Positions 11,762 to 20,463 of a stretch of DNA of 64,000 nt are shown one piece after another. This DNA comes from Rivibacter subsaxonicus (GTDB lineage: Bacteria > Pseudomonadota > Gammaproteobacteria > Burkholderiales > Burkholderiaceae_C): positions 186,001 to 250,000 of the forward strand of contig NZ_SHKP01000008.1 in the NCBI RefSeq assembly GCF_004217215.1, read 5' to 3'. The notes beneath the pieces are model-generated. The model made no database searches, was not told the origin of the DNA, and saw only the letters and a list, made by a program, of their open reading frames with translations. Position numbers and translations under genes: made by a program. Every line of letters starts with the position of its first letter. Position 1 is the first letter of the stretch.

Positions 11762-12083
11762 ATCGACCTTCTTCCCTGGAAGCAGTCTCTTGTGGTTCCA
11801 GGAGAACTTACCTGTTTACTGACAGTGACTTACTCGATCTTCAGAAGGTACTTTCTCGCCTTCTCCTGATCCGCGTTCCATCTCAATGCTGATTTGAGGC
11901 CCCTGCAGCGTTCTGGATGGGCCGCCCGCCCTCGACCAGTGGGAGCACTCTGCAGAGGGAGGGTGGCTACCCCGACGCCTTCAATGCGTTCTCGCTCTCT
12001 TCTGCATTATTTAGTTAACATAATATACATTAGCGCGGTATTAAATGGGTCATGATCCAGCAAGAAGGCTCCCACCCGAAGCC
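11762..12083. other. Gene-free, AT-richer patch between imuA and the ankyrin gene
   Basis: About 320 bases with no convincing gene on either strand. The stretch 12005-12045 is strikingly AT-rich for this genome (TAGTTAACATAATATACATT and surroundings). No inverted terminal repeat, tRNA remnant or integrase site was recognised. It may be a promoter-like or decayed region. The small open frames crossing it have no family features. Confidence 0.6.
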
Positions 12084-12713
12084 TCAGCGCTTCTTCGCTC
12101 TTGCCTCGAGTCGATCGGCCAGGTTGTCGCGACCGACCGATCGCGCGCCATCGATGGCGCTGCTGCCAGCTTGGTCAACGAGTTTCAGGTCCGCTCCCGC
12201 CGCCAGCAACTCGTCGACGATCTGTTCGTCGGCGAAGCGTGTCGCCTGCATCAGCGGCGTGCGGCCGTTGGGCGCGCGCGGATCGACCGCCACGCGCTGG
12301 CTCAAGAGCCAACGCGTCGCTTCCGGCGCATTGCCGGAGGCCGCGTAATGCAGTGGTGTCCAGCCCTCCGGCTGCAACACGCCGCCGCGTGCCACGAGCG
12401 CCTGTAGCACGGACAACTGATTGCGCAGCGCTGCCCACAGCACCGGCGTCTCGCCGGCCCGGTTGCGCACGTTGGGGTCGACGCGCGCGTCACGCGCCAA
12501 CGCGAGCGCCGCATCGTCGGACTCGGCCCGCAGCGCCACGATCAGTCCCGGCTGGCCATCCTCGTAGCGTGCGTTGGCATCGAAACCGCGGTCGATCAGT
12601 TTGATCGCCGCCGGCCCGTCGTTGCGGATCAGGGCCCGAAAGAAATCCTCGTAGGAACCAGCCGCTGCCGAAAAAGACGCTAGAGCGACAACCAGATAGA
12701 GCACTAATCGCAT
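12084..12713 (-). CDS. Exported ankyrin-repeat protein
   Basis: A 209-residue protein with a Sec-type signal (MRLVLYLVVALASFSAAAG). It then has about four ankyrin repeats, including NRAGETPVLWAALRNQLSVL, EGWTPLHYAASGNAPEATRWLL and NGRTPLMQATRFADEQIVDELLAAGA (quoted separately). Ankyrin repeats bind other proteins, and the partner in the periplasm is unknown. It lies 66 bases upstream of tatD's stop-side boundary, on the same strand as the tatD-pilZ-holB-tmk-mltG group, and is probably its last gene. No terminator is obvious after it. Confidence 0.85.
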   Translation of the reverse strand: MRLVLYLVVALASFSAAAGSYEDFFRALIRNDGPAAIKLIDRGFDANARYEDGQPGLIVALRAESDDAALALARDARVDPNVRNRAGETPVLWAALRNQLSVLQALVARGGVLQPEGWTPLHYAASGNAPEATRWLLSQRVAVDPRAPNGRTPLMQATRFADEQIVDELLAAGADLKLVDQAGSSAIDGARSVGRDNLADRLEARAKKR

Positions 12714-12779
12714 GCTTCGCTTTCAGTTGTGGAGCATTGCTACAAGTCCGTCGCCTGCCCAAGCGGCCGTGGAGAATCA

Positions 12780-13565
12780 CTACACGCTCGGCGGCACCCG
12801 AAACAGCCGGTGGAAGTTGTCCGTCGTCGCGGTGGCGACCTCTTCCACGCTCAGGTTCTTCAGTGCCGCCAGCCGAGACGCCACATGGGTCACGTAAGCC
12901 GGCTGGTTGCTCTTGCCGCGATACGGCACCGGCGCCAGGTACGGGCTGTCGGTCTCGATCAGGCAGCGATCGAGCGGCACTTCGCGGGCGACTTCATGCA
13001 ACTCGAGCGCGTTCTTGAAGGTCAGGATGCCGGAGAAGGAGATCATGAAGCCGAGTTCGAGCGCGGCGCGGGCCACTTCGCGCGTCTCGGTGAAGCAGTG
13101 GAAGACGCCGCTCACCGCCCCGCCGCCCTCCTCGCGCAGGATCGCCAGCGTGTCGTCCGAGGCGCTGCGGGTGTGGATCACCAGCGGCAACCCGGTCTGG
13201 CGGGCGGCGCGGATGTGGACGCGAAATCGCTCGCGCTGCCATTCCATCTCGGCCACCGAACGGCCGTTGAGCCGGTAGTAGTCGAGCCCGGTCTCGCCGA
13301 TGCCGACCACCTTCGGGCGCGCCGCCAGCCGCAGCAGATCGTCGAGCGAGGGTTCCTGCACGCCCTCGTTGTCGGGATGAACGCCGGCAGTGGCCCAGAG
13401 CCGAGGGTGCACGGCGGCCAGCGCCTGGACCTGGTCGGCCTCTTCGAGCGTGGTGCAGATCGTCAGCGCGGTGTCGACGCGCGCAGCGTGCATCGCGGCC
13501 AGCACCGCAGGCAGATCGGCTTGCAGTTCGGCGAACGTGAGGTGGCAGTGGGAGTCGACGTACAT
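12780..13565 (-). CDS. tatD: TatD family metal-dependent hydrolase
   Basis: A 261-residue TIM-barrel hydrolase of the TatD/YcfH group. Metal ligands are visible in order: DSHCHL near the N-terminus, GIGETGLDYY, VIHTRSA, GVFHCFTE and ETDSPYLAPVPYRGK. Members are Mg-dependent DNases or related hydrolases acting in the cytoplasm. The position after pilZ and holB is the common gamma/betaproteobacterial arrangement. The ATG at 13565 gives a full-length protein. YcfH-type deoxyribonuclease is the likeliest subgroup, but substrate cannot be decided here. Confidence 0.93.
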   Translation of the reverse strand: MYVDSHCHLTFAELQADLPAVLAAMHAARVDTALTICTTLEEADQVQALAAVHPRLWATAGVHPDNEGVQEPSLDDLLRLAARPKVVGIGETGLDYYRLNGRSVAEMEWQRERFRVHIRAARQTGLPLVIHTRSASDDTLAILREEGGGAVSGVFHCFTETREVARAALELGFMISFSGILTFKNALELHEVAREVPLDRCLIETDSPYLAPVPYRGKSNQPAYVTHVASRLAALKNLSVEEVATATTDNFHRLFRVPPSV

Positions 13566-13629
13566 CGCGGGGCGGGCTGCGGATCGGGCCGGGCGGGCGC
13601 CGTCTCTGCGGGTGCCCGCGGAGCCGAAC

Positions 13630-14016
13630 TCAGATGGTCTGGGTCGGCTTCGACGAGGAAATCGAGGTACCGAGGATCTCTTCGATCTTCAGCTTCAGGA
13701 TGCGCGTCTTCTCGTCGTTCGGGAACCGCACGCCGACGCCCTGGGTGCGGCCGCCGGAGGCATTGGCCGGGGTGATCCAGCCGACCTTGCCGGCCACCGG
13801 GTAACGCTGGGGGTCTTCGGGCAGCGACAGCAGCAAGTAGATGTCGTCGCCGAGCCGGTACTCGCGGGTGGTCGGCACGAACAGCCCGCCGTCGGCGAAC
13901 AGCGGGATGTAGGCGGCGTAGAGCGCACCCTTCTCGCGGAACACGAGCTGGATCACGCTCGGCCGCGCAGCGGCGGCCGAGCCGGAAGCGGCGGCACGCA
14001 CATTGAGTTCGCTCAT
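13630..14016 (-). CDS. pilZ: PilZ domain protein
   Basis: A 128-residue PilZ-fold protein: PSVIQLVFREKGALYAAYIP, then LLSLPEDPQRYPVAGKVGWITP and GVGVRFPNDEK. The canonical c-di-GMP motif (RxxxR with D/NxSxxG) is not present, as in the founding PilZ proteins required for type IV pilus biogenesis that do not bind the nucleotide. The ATG at 14016 is chosen; an upstream extension to 14106 runs into holB. Located between holB and tatD, a conserved position for this gene. Confidence 0.9.
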   Translation of the reverse strand: MSELNVRAAASGSAAAARPSVIQLVFREKGALYAAYIPLFADGGLFVPTTREYRLGDDIYLLLSLPEDPQRYPVAGKVGWITPANASGGRTQGVGVRFPNDEKTRILKLKIEEILGTSISSSKPTQTI

Positions 14017-14038
14017 GGCCGGGCAGACGAATGAAGGC

Positions 14039-15133
14039 TCATGGGTCAAGTGTAGCCAAGCGCCTGCGCGGACCGCCCTGTGATGTCGAATCACCGTACA
14101 GCGCATGTCGCGCCTGCAACACGAGCGCCTCGGTCGCCAGGCCCGCGTGCCATGGGTGTTCGGCGCGCCGGGCAGCCTCGCGCAGCGCCGTGGCCCAGGC
14201 GTTGAGCCGGTCCAGATCGCCGCCGGGCGGCAGCAGTTCGGCCTCGAAGAAGCGCGGGGCGGCGCCGACCGCGACCCGCAGCGCGTCGTCGCAGAGCTTG
14301 GCGAGCGCGTCGATCAGCACCGGCAGCGGCCAGTCGGCCGCGGCGCCGGCCCGGCCGGCGCGGATCTCGCCCGGCAGCGCACGCCAGGCCGCGGTGCTGA
14401 CGCCAATCGCGTGGCGATCGAGCGCCTCCAGCGGTTGGCCGCCGGCCGCGGCCAGCAGCACCGCCGGAGCATCGATGCCCTGCCCGCCCAGCCAGGCCGC
14501 GGCCTGATCGCCCGGCGGCACCGTCAGCGGCAGCGCATGGCAGCGGCTGCGCACGGTCGGCAACAGGCGCGCCGGCGCCGCGCTCGACAGCACGAAGCGC
14601 AGCCCGCCGGGCGGCTCCTCGAGCGTCTTCAGCAGCGTGTTGGCGGTGATGCCGTTCATGCGTTCGGCCGGGTGGATCACGACCACCTTGGTGCGGCGAT
14701 CGAGCCCGCCGCGCGCCGGTGTCTGCTGCGAGAAGGCAACCACCCGGCGCAGCGCCTCGACCTTGATCTCCTTGCTCGGCTTGGCGCTCTTGGCGCTGCC
14801 GCCCTCGCCCGCCGTCTCTGCCTCGTCGCCGGTCCAGCCCAGCGCCTGCTGCAGCACCTCGGGCACCAGCACCAGCAGGTCCGGGTGCGTGCGAGAGGCG
14901 ATCAGCCGGCAACTCGCGCAATGGCCGCAGGCCAGCCCGGGCGGCGCCTCGGCACGCTCGGCAAGCGGCGTCTCGCACAGCCAGGCAGCGGCCAGCGCCA
15001 GCGCCAGCTCGAACTGGCCGACGCCGGCCGGACCATGCACCAGCAGTGCCGATGCGCGTTCCAGCGCCAGCGCGCGCGCGAAGGGCGCCGCCAGCCAGGG
15101 CAGCAGGGAGGGGCTTTCGGTCGTCTCGCTCAT
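14039..15133 (-). CDS. holB: DNA polymerase III subunit delta prime
   Basis: A 364-residue clamp-loader subunit. It has an N-terminal AAA+ domain with a modified P-loop, HGPAGVGQFELAL, in which Lys is replaced by Gln, as expected for the non-ATP-binding delta prime subunit. A zinc-module Cys cluster follows (WLC, then CGHCASC), then NTLLKTLEEPPGG and LPTVRSRC, the SRC sensor motif. It helps load the sliding clamp at primer ends. The start at 15133 lies 13 bases after tmk. An Ala/Gly/Ser/Lys-rich insert at about residues 90-115 is slightly unusual. Confidence 0.93.
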   Translation of the reverse strand: MSETTESPSLLPWLAAPFARALALERASALLVHGPAGVGQFELALALAAAWLCETPLAERAEAPPGLACGHCASCRLIASRTHPDLLVLVPEVLQQALGWTGDEAETAGEGGSAKSAKPSKEIKVEALRRVVAFSQQTPARGGLDRRTKVVVIHPAERMNGITANTLLKTLEEPPGGLRFVLSSAAPARLLPTVRSRCHALPLTVPPGDQAAAWLGGQGIDAPAVLLAAAGGQPLEALDRHAIGVSTAAWRALPGEIRAGRAGAAADWPLPVLIDALAKLCDDALRVAVGAAPRFFEAELLPPGGDLDRLNAWATALREAARRAEHPWHAGLATEALVLQARHALYGDSTSQGGPRRRLATLDP

Positions 15134-15146
15134 CGCCGGTCCGGGC

Positions 15147-15797
15147 TCACCAGCCACGCGCCGCCAGCGCCTGCTGCACCTGGGCCGCCACCGCGTCGCG
15201 CGGCTGCGCGGCGTCGATCCGCACGAAGCGCTGCGGCGCGGCCGCAGCGCGCTCGGCATAGCCGCCGCGCACGCGCTCGAAGAAGGCGCCGTCGAGCCGC
15301 TCGAAGCGATCGGGAACGCGCGCCGCCGCCAGCCGCTGCGCGGCCAGCGCGGGATCGATGTCGAACCACAGCGTCAGCTGCGGCTCGCGCAGCCGGCCCT
15401 GGGCGTCCTGCTGGACCCAGCGCTCGAGGACGGCCAGCACGGCGGGGTCGAAGCCGCGCCCCGCGCCCTGATAGGCAAAGGTGGCGTCGGTGAAGCGGTC
15501 GCACAGCACCGCCGCGCCGCGTGCCAGCGCCGGCTCGACCTGGCGCTGCAGGTGGTCGCGCCGGGCGGCAAAGACCAGCAGCGCCTCGGTCAGCGCGTCC
15601 ATCGGCTGGTGCAGCACCAGTTCGCGCAGCGTCTCGGCCAGTCCGGTGCCGCCCGGTTCGCGGGTGCACAGCACCTCCAGGCCTTGTGCGCGCCAGCGTT
15701 CGGCCACCGTTTCGATGTGGCTGGACTTGCCGGCGCCGTCGATACCCTCGAAGCTCAGGAAACGCCCGCCGCCCGCCTCTGCTTGCCTGCCACTCAC
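15147..15797 (-). CDS. tmk: Thymidylate kinase, GTG start
   Basis: A 216-residue kinase phosphorylating dTMP to dTDP with ATP. Motifs: P-loop [30 protein letters not shown] and the DR motif [13 protein letters not shown]. No ATG is available near the N-terminus. The GTG at 15797 overlaps the mltG stop in a GTGA arrangement and gives the normal family length, so translation is coupled to mltG. The reading frame stays open far upstream inside mltG, which is a shadow. Confidence 0.95.
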   Translation of the reverse strand: MSGRQAEAGGGRFLSFEGIDGAGKSSHIETVAERWRAQGLEVLCTREPGGTGLAETLRELVLHQPMDALTEALLVFAARRDHLQRQVEPALARGAAVLCDRFTDATFAYQGAGRGFDPAVLAVLERWVQQDAQGRLREPQLTLWFDIDPALAAQRLAAARVPDRFERLDGAFFERVRGGYAERAAAAPQRFVRIDAAQPRDAVAAQVQQALAARGW

Positions 15798-16819
15798 TTG
15801 CCCTGCCCTCGCTGATAGCGGTTGACGGCGCGATTGTGCTGCTCGAGCGACTCGCTGAATTCGCTGCTGCCGTCGCCGCGCGCCACGAAGTACAGGGCCC
15901 GGGTCGGATCCGGCTTCAGCGCGGCCTTCAGCGAGGCCTCGCCCGGCATCGAGATCGGCGTCGGCGGCAGCCCGCCGCGGGTGTAGGTGTTGTAGGGGCC
16001 ATCGGCGAGCAGGTCGCGCTTGCGCAGGTTGCCGTCGAAGCCCTCGCCGAGGCCGTAGATCACCGTCGGGTCGGTCTGCAGCGGCATGCCGATGCGCAGC
16101 CGGTTGGCGAACACGCCGGCCACCTTGCCGCGGTCGGCCGCGGCCCCGGTTTCCTTCTCGACGATCGAGGCCAGGATCAGCGCCTCGTCCGGGCTCTTCA
16201 GCGGCGTGTCGGGTGCGCGCTGGGCCCAGGCGGCATCGAGCCGTTGCTGCATCGCGCGGTGCGCGCGCTTGAGCACCGCGAGGTCGCTCGTGCCCTTGCT
16301 GTAGGCATAGGTGTCGGGAAAGAAGCGGCCCTCGGGCGACTGGCCGGGTGCGCCGATCGCGGCCATCAACTCGGCCTCGCTCATCGCCGCGGTGCTGGCC
16401 TTCAATGCCTCGGCCTTGGCCAGTTCGGCACGGAACTGGCGAAAGTTCCAGCCCTCGATCAGGCGCACCGTGGCCATGGTCTCGTCGCCGCGCACCATCT
16501 TCTGCAGCAACTGGCGCGGCGTCGTGCCGCGACCGATCTCGTAGCTGCCGGCGCGGATCTGGCGCGCCTGCCCCGACCAGCGGAACCACTGGTACAGCAA
16601 CTCGGGCGATGTCTGCACGCCGGCAGCGACCCAGCCGCGGGCGATCTCGCGCGGCGCGGTGCCGGGGGCGATCGAGAGCTCGACACTGTCGGCAGCCAGG
16701 TCGAGCGGGCGCTGCAGCCACCAGGCGCCGGCCGCAACCAGCCCGGCGGCCAGCGCCAGCAGGATCAGCAGCAGCGTCCGCACACCACCGGCCGCACGCG
16801 GTCGGTTCAGTCTTCGCAT
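15794..16819 (-). CDS. mltG: Endolytic murein transglycosylase MltG
   Basis: A 341-residue YceG-type protein with one N-terminal membrane helix (about residues 14-33) and a periplasmic catalytic domain. The catalytic Glu is in ASIVEKETG, and nearby motifs are [22 protein letters not shown] and [14 protein letters not shown]. It cleaves nascent glycan strands and is thought to set chain length. First gene of the mltG-tmk-holB-pilZ-tatD run, divergent from ygfZ with only 55 bases between, where both promoters must lie. Confidence 0.94.
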   Translation of the reverse strand: MRRLNRPRAAGGVRTLLLILLALAAGLVAAGAWWLQRPLDLAADSVELSIAPGTAPREIARGWVAAGVQTSPELLYQWFRWSGQARQIRAGSYEIGRGTTPRQLLQKMVRGDETMATVRLIEGWNFRQFRAELAKAEALKASTAAMSEAELMAAIGAPGQSPEGRFFPDTYAYSKGTSDLAVLKRAHRAMQQRLDAAWAQRAPDTPLKSPDEALILASIVEKETGAAADRGKVAGVFANRLRIGMPLQTDPTVIYGLGEGFDGNLRKRDLLADGPYNTYTRGGLPPTPISMPGEASLKAALKPDPTRALYFVARGDGSSEFSESLEQHNRAVNRYQRGQGK

Positions 16820-16862
16820 CGGTGGGATCGCCCTGCTGTTCTTGGTCCTTGCATGGGCTGAT

Positions 16863-16868
16863 CATAAT
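16863..16868 (+). promoter_or_regulatory. -10 box placing the ygfZ transcript start at its ATG
   Basis: CATAAT ends six bases before the ygfZ ATG, with a weak TTCTTG 18 bases upstream. There is no Shine-Dalgarno sequence between the -10 and the ATG. If this promoter is used, the mRNA would be leaderless or nearly so. Confidence 0.4.
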
Positions 16869-16874
16869 TTGCGG

Positions 16875-17849
16875 ATGAACCCAAGCCAGCACGACCTTGA
16901 CCAAACGCTCGCCGCAACGCTTTCGGGCGCCCTGAAACTCGACGCGCTTGGCGTGATCACGGTGCGCGGCGCCGACGGTGCCGCCTTCCTGCACGGCCAG
17001 CTCAGCAACGACTTCACGCTGCTCGAGCTGCAACGCGCCCGGCTCGCGGCGTACTGCAACGTCAAGGGCCGCATGCTGGCCAGCCTGGTCGGCTTCAAGC
17101 GCGGGCCCGAGGAACTCTGGCTGAGCCTGCGCGCCGACCTGCTCGCGAGCACGCTCAAGCGCCTGTCGATGTTTGTGCTGCGCGCCAAGGCGAAGCTCGA
17201 GGACGCCGGCAGCACGCTGGTCACGCTGGGCTTGGCCGGCTCGGCGCTGGCGGTGGTCGAGGCCCAGGCCTTGCCGGCCTGGGGCAAGCGGGATCTGGGC
17301 GAGGCCAGCGTCGTGCGCCTGCCCGATGGTGCCGGCCAGCCGCGCGCGCTGTGGATCGGCCCGCCGACGCAGGCCGAGGCGCTGCTCGCCGCTTTGCCCG
17401 CGCTGTCAGCTCAGAACTGGGCCTGGCTCGAAGTCGCCAGCGGCGTGGCGCCGGTGATGGCGGCCACTGCCGAGGCCTTCGTGCCGCAGATGCTGAACTA
17501 CGAGCTGGTCGGCGGCGTGAACTTCCAGAAGGGCTGCTATCCGGGCCAGGAGATCGTCGCTCGCAGCCAGTACCGCGGCACCCTCAAGCGCCGCGCGCAG
17601 CGGCTCGACGGCGCGGCCGAGATGAAGGCCGGTGACGAGGTCTTCTGGTCCGCCGATCCGCTGCAACCGAGCGGACTGGTGGCCTGCGCCGCGCCACGGC
17701 CCGATGGCAACGGCTTCAGCGCGATCGTCGAGCTCAAGCTGGCGGCGCTCGAAGGCGGCACGCTGCACCTGCGCGCCGCCGATGGCCCGCAGCTGGAACT
17801 GCGCGCCCTGCCCTATGCGTTGCCACAGGCGGAAGGCGCGGCGGCGTGA
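16875..17849 (+). CDS. ygfZ: Folate-binding iron-sulfur protein YgfZ
   Basis: A 324-residue GcvT-like protein with the diagnostic [17 protein letters not shown] motif, whose Cys is required for function in the family. YgfZ supports assembly or repair of certain Fe-S enzymes in a tetrahydrofolate-dependent way. The N-terminal part contains [18 protein letters not shown], also conserved. ATG 16875 is the only sensible start. Its stop overlaps the next gene's GTG (GTGA), making a three-gene plus-strand unit. Confidence 0.95.
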   Translation: MNPSQHDLDQTLAATLSGALKLDALGVITVRGADGAAFLHGQLSNDFTLLELQRARLAAYCNVKGRMLASLVGFKRGPEELWLSLRADLLASTLKRLSMFVLRAKAKLEDAGSTLVTLGLAGSALAVVEAQALPAWGKRDLGEASVVRLPDGAGQPRALWIGPPTQAEALLAALPALSAQNWAWLEVASGVAPVMAATAEAFVPQMLNYELVGGVNFQKGCYPGQEIVARSQYRGTLKRRAQRLDGAAEMKAGDEVFWSADPLQPSGLVACAAPRPDGNGFSAIVELKLAALEGGTLHLRAADGPQLELRALPYALPQAEGAAA

Positions 17850-18154
17850 GCACGGCACCCGCCGTCGAGCTCTACCTCTACTACCGCGCGCCAGTGGCCG
17901 AGGCAGCGGCGGTGCAGGCCGGCTTCGGCCGGCTGTGGCAGGCGCTGCGAGACAGCGCGCCGGGACTGGACTCGCGCCTGCTGCGCCGGCCCGAGCCGCG
18001 CGCGGGCGAGCACACCTGGATGGAGATCCACACCCGCGTCGGCGGCATCGACGCCATGCTCGAATCGCGGATCGAGGCCGCGGCAGCCAGCGCCTTCGCA
18101 GGCGTGCCGATCGGCCCGCGTCAGCGCGAGCACTTCATCGCATGTGCCTCGTAG
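17846..18154 (+). CDS. DUF4936 family small protein, GTG start
   Basis: A 102-residue protein with the pattern LYLYYR at the start and HTWMEIHTRVG in the middle, matching the DUF4936 family found beside ygfZ in betaproteobacteria. The fold resembles small alpha/beta barrel (ABM-like) domains; that is my guess. The GTG at 17846 overlaps the ygfZ stop, and the 3' end overlaps the next gene by 13 bases. Function is unknown. The constant link to ygfZ hints at an Fe-S or folate role. Confidence 0.8.
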   Translation: MSTAPAVELYLYYRAPVAEAAAVQAGFGRLWQALRDSAPGLDSRLLRRPEPRAGEHTWMEIHTRVGGIDAMLESRIEAAAASAFAGVPIGPRQREHFIACAS

Positions 18155-18963
18155 CGCTGGCCCTGGGCGCCAGCGAGCGCTTTCCGCTGGTGCTGGCGTC
18201 CAACCGCGACGAGTTCTTCGAACGCCCGGCGCTACCGCTGGCCTGGTGGTCGCCGCGGCCCGAGGCGGGGCCGCTGCTGGCCGGGCGCGACCTGCTCGGC
18301 GGCGGCACCTGGCTTGGCCTCAACGCCAGCGGACGGCTCGCGCTGGTGACCAACATCCGCCGACCCGGTGCGCAGCGCACCGATGCCGAGTCACGCGGTG
18401 CGATCGTGCCGCACTGGCTCGCCAACGACGCTGGGGCCGACGCGTTCTGGGCGCGGCTGCAGCCGGATCGCTTCAACGGTTTCAACCTGATCTGCGCCGA
18501 TCTTCCGCGCGACGAGTTCAGCTGGATGGCGAGCGACCTGGCTCGGCCGCGATCGCTGGCGCCCGGCATCCACGGGCTGTCGAACGCCGCGCTCGATGCA
18601 CCGTGGCCCAAGGTCGAAATGCTGAAAGCGCGCCTTGCACAGGCCGCAGCCGGCGCCGACGGCGTCGAGCGACTCGAGGCGGAGCTGTTCGAGGCCCTGG
18701 CCGATCGGAGCCTGGCCACCGACGCCGAGCTGCCAACGACCGGCGTGCCGCTGGACGTGGAGCGCTGGCTCTCGGCCGCCTTCATCCGCTCGCCGGACGG
18801 CCGCTACGGCACCCGTTGCTCGACGCTGCTGATCGCCGAACGCATCGCCGGCGGCGGACTGCGCGTCGCCGTCGTCGAGCGCAGCCACGCGCATCCCGGC
18901 CAGGCCGCTGGCGAGCGGCGCGAGCAACTGCTGCTTCAGGCCGGCGACGAGCGCAAGCCGTAG
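18142..18963 (+). CDS. NRDE family protein
   Basis: A 273-residue protein beginning MCLVALALGASERFPLVLAS, directly followed by the NRDEFFERP motif that names the family (TANGO2-like, Ntn-hydrolase-type). Cys2 becomes the N-terminal nucleophile if Met is removed, which fits an amidohydrolase-like fold, though no reaction is established for bacterial members. A GGTWLGLNASGRLALVTNIR segment follows. It starts 13 bases inside the DUF4936 gene. Its last 28 bases overlap, tail to tail, the minus-strand DUF6152-like gene. Confidence 0.9.
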   Translation: MCLVALALGASERFPLVLASNRDEFFERPALPLAWWSPRPEAGPLLAGRDLLGGGTWLGLNASGRLALVTNIRRPGAQRTDAESRGAIVPHWLANDAGADAFWARLQPDRFNGFNLICADLPRDEFSWMASDLARPRSLAPGIHGLSNAALDAPWPKVEMLKARLAQAAAGADGVERLEAELFEALADRSLATDAELPTTGVPLDVERWLSAAFIRSPDGRYGTRCSTLLIAERIAGGGLRVAVVERSHAHPGQAAGERREQLLLQAGDERKP

Positions 18964-19412
18964 GCCTTGCCGTCGAGGAACAGGAACTCGACTCGTATGA
19001 CTGGCGCCCCTTGCTCGCCGGGCGCCGCGTAGCCGACCAGCGACACCGCGTCGCCCACCTTGGGCGCCTTGACCTGCCACGCGTCCAGGCGCGACAACGG
19101 CGCCAGCTCGATGGTCCAGCGCGGCGCCGACTTGGCGGGCAGCCTGGCCTTGCCCAGGATCGCCGCCCCGTCGACCGCCGACTGCTGTGCCGGAAGGGGA
19201 CGCGCCGCCAGGTCGGCCGGCAGCACCAGGCCCGGACGTGGTTCGACCTCGAGCGTGGCGTGCGGATTGGCCCAGTTCACGACTGCGATGCGACCCTCCA
19301 GGTAGAGCGGCTTGGCGGTATCGAAGCCACTCCAGCCATGGTGGGCGCGGCTGAGGCCGGGCGCCAGCAGCGCCAGCGAGCCGGTCAGGAATGTGCGTCG
19401 GCAGATATTCAT
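18936..19412 (-). CDS. Exported DUF6152-like protein
   Basis: A 158-residue protein with a signal peptide containing CRRTFLTGSLALLAPGLSRA, which has two Arg but only a weak twin-arginine pattern. Then comes HHGWSGFDTAKPLYLEGRI, typical of the small secreted DUF6152 family. A VGDAVSLVGYAAPGEQG segment precedes the end. It overlaps the asparaginase stop by four bases (ATGA), so the two are probably co-translated. The function is unknown. The 3' end overlaps the NRDE gene on the other strand. Confidence 0.8.
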   Translation of the reverse strand: MNICRRTFLTGSLALLAPGLSRAHHGWSGFDTAKPLYLEGRIAVVNWANPHATLEVEPRPGLVLPADLAARPLPAQQSAVDGAAILGKARLPAKSAPRWTIELAPLSRLDAWQVKAPKVGDAVSLVGYAAPGEQGAPVIRVEFLFLDGKAYGLRSSPA

Positions 19413-20377
19413 GTTTCACCCTCCAGCAGTTCGAGTTGCAGCGCCACGCGCGCCTGCCAGGGCGTCAGCGAGACGGCCGGAATGCGCTCGTCATGCACGA
19501 TCACCGGCCCGGCGCCGGTGCGACTGCAACGCCAGACGCGAACGCCGGCGGCCTGGGCGCGCCAGAGCGCGGCCTCGAGTTCGGCGTGCAGCGTAGCGTT
19601 GCCGGTGCCGGCCACGACCAGCCCGGCCAGCGGCGTCGGCTGCGGCTTGGCGAGCACGGCGTCGACGATCGCGCCGTCGCTGCCGGCGTGGCTGGCGATG
19701 ATCTCGACCCGCGGCCAGCCCGAAGACTCGCGCTCGATGCGCGCCAAGCCCAGCGGTGCACCGGCCGGCATCGGCCGCCAGAGCCGGATCCGGCCGTCCT
19801 CGACCGCGCCGATCGGGCCGGCATCGCCGGCGTCGAAGGCGTCGAGTTGCAGCACGTGCACCTTGCGCAGTTCAAGTCCGCTCCAGATGCGGCCGGCCAC
19901 CACTGCCAGCACGCCGCTCGTGCCCGCCGTGGCGGCGACGATGATCGCGTCGAGCAGGTTCTGCGGACCGTCGGCCTGCAGCGAGGTGGCCGGGCGCATC
20001 GCCGCGGTCAGCACCACCGGCTTCGACGGCGCCAGCACGCGCTGCAGCAGGTACGCGGTCTCCTCCAGCGTGTCGCTGCCATGGGTGACGACGATGCCGC
20101 CTACTTCGGGGCGGGCCAGATGCATGGCCAGGACCCGCGCCAGCCGCTGCCAGATCGCGATCGACATGTTCTTGCTGTCGATCTGGGCGACCTGCTCGGT
20201 CTCGATGCGCAGGCCCTCCAGCGCCGGCAAGGCGGCGATCAGCTCCTCAATGCCGCGCTCGGCCGCGCGATAGCCGGTGGCGTCGGTGGCGGATGCGGCA
20301 TTGCCGGCAATGGTGCCCCCGGTTCCCAGCACGACCAGTTGTTGCGGTCGACTTGAATCAGCACTTGGCAAAGTCAT
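19409..20377 (-). CDS. Asparaginase
   Basis: A 322-residue L-asparaginase/glutaminase family enzyme hydrolysing Asn to Asp and ammonia. Both active-site Thr motifs are visible: [11 protein letters not shown] near residue 20 and [16 protein letters not shown] near 95 (HGSDT instead of the common HGTDT), then LTAAMRP. There is no signal peptide, so it is cytoplasmic. No Shine-Dalgarno is visible upstream of ATG 20377, and a LexA box begins three bases away. It may be leaderless, or its expression may be touched by LexA. Confidence 0.92.
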   Translation of the reverse strand: MTLPSADSSRPQQLVVLGTGGTIAGNAASATDATGYRAAERGIEELIAALPALEGLRIETEQVAQIDSKNMSIAIWQRLARVLAMHLARPEVGGIVVTHGSDTLEETAYLLQRVLAPSKPVVLTAAMRPATSLQADGPQNLLDAIIVAATAGTSGVLAVVAGRIWSGLELRKVHVLQLDAFDAGDAGPIGAVEDGRIRLWRPMPAGAPLGLARIERESSGWPRVEIIASHAGSDGAIVDAVLAKPQPTPLAGLVVAGTGNATLHAELEAALWRAQAAGVRVWRCSRTGAGPVIVHDERIPAVSLTPWQARVALQLELLEGET

Positions 20378-20379
20378 GG

Positions 20380-20399
20380 AACTGGATGAAAATACAGGT
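20380..20399. promoter_or_regulatory. LexA (SOS) box 1 at lexA
   Basis: ACTGG-N-ACAGG form, with the core CTG-N10-CAG at 20382-20397. It starts three bases from the divergent asparaginase ATG and overlaps a candidate lexA promoter (-35 TTGGCA 20365-20370, 17-base spacer, -10-like GAAAAT 20388-20393). Confidence 0.8.
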
Positions 20400-20418
20400 A
20401 CTGGATAAAAGCTCAGTT
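20399..20418. promoter_or_regulatory. LexA (SOS) box 2 at lexA
   Basis: The core CTG-N10-CAG lies at 20401-20416, in phase 19 bases after box 1. Tandem boxes are common at lexA promoters and allow tight autorepression. Confidence 0.8.
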
Positions 20419-20463
20419 CAACGTTGCCTGATTGGGCGCGCCGAACCGGCCACTGGAGACCCC

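Noticed and set aside
12045-12407. A 120-codon plus-strand frame over the ankyrin gene
   Set aside because: Antisense shadow of the ankyrin repeats, with no ribosome site.
20293-20463. An extended lexA N-terminus
   Set aside because: It would cover both SOS boxes and the promoter; the GTG at 20464 has a good ribosome site and gives normal length.
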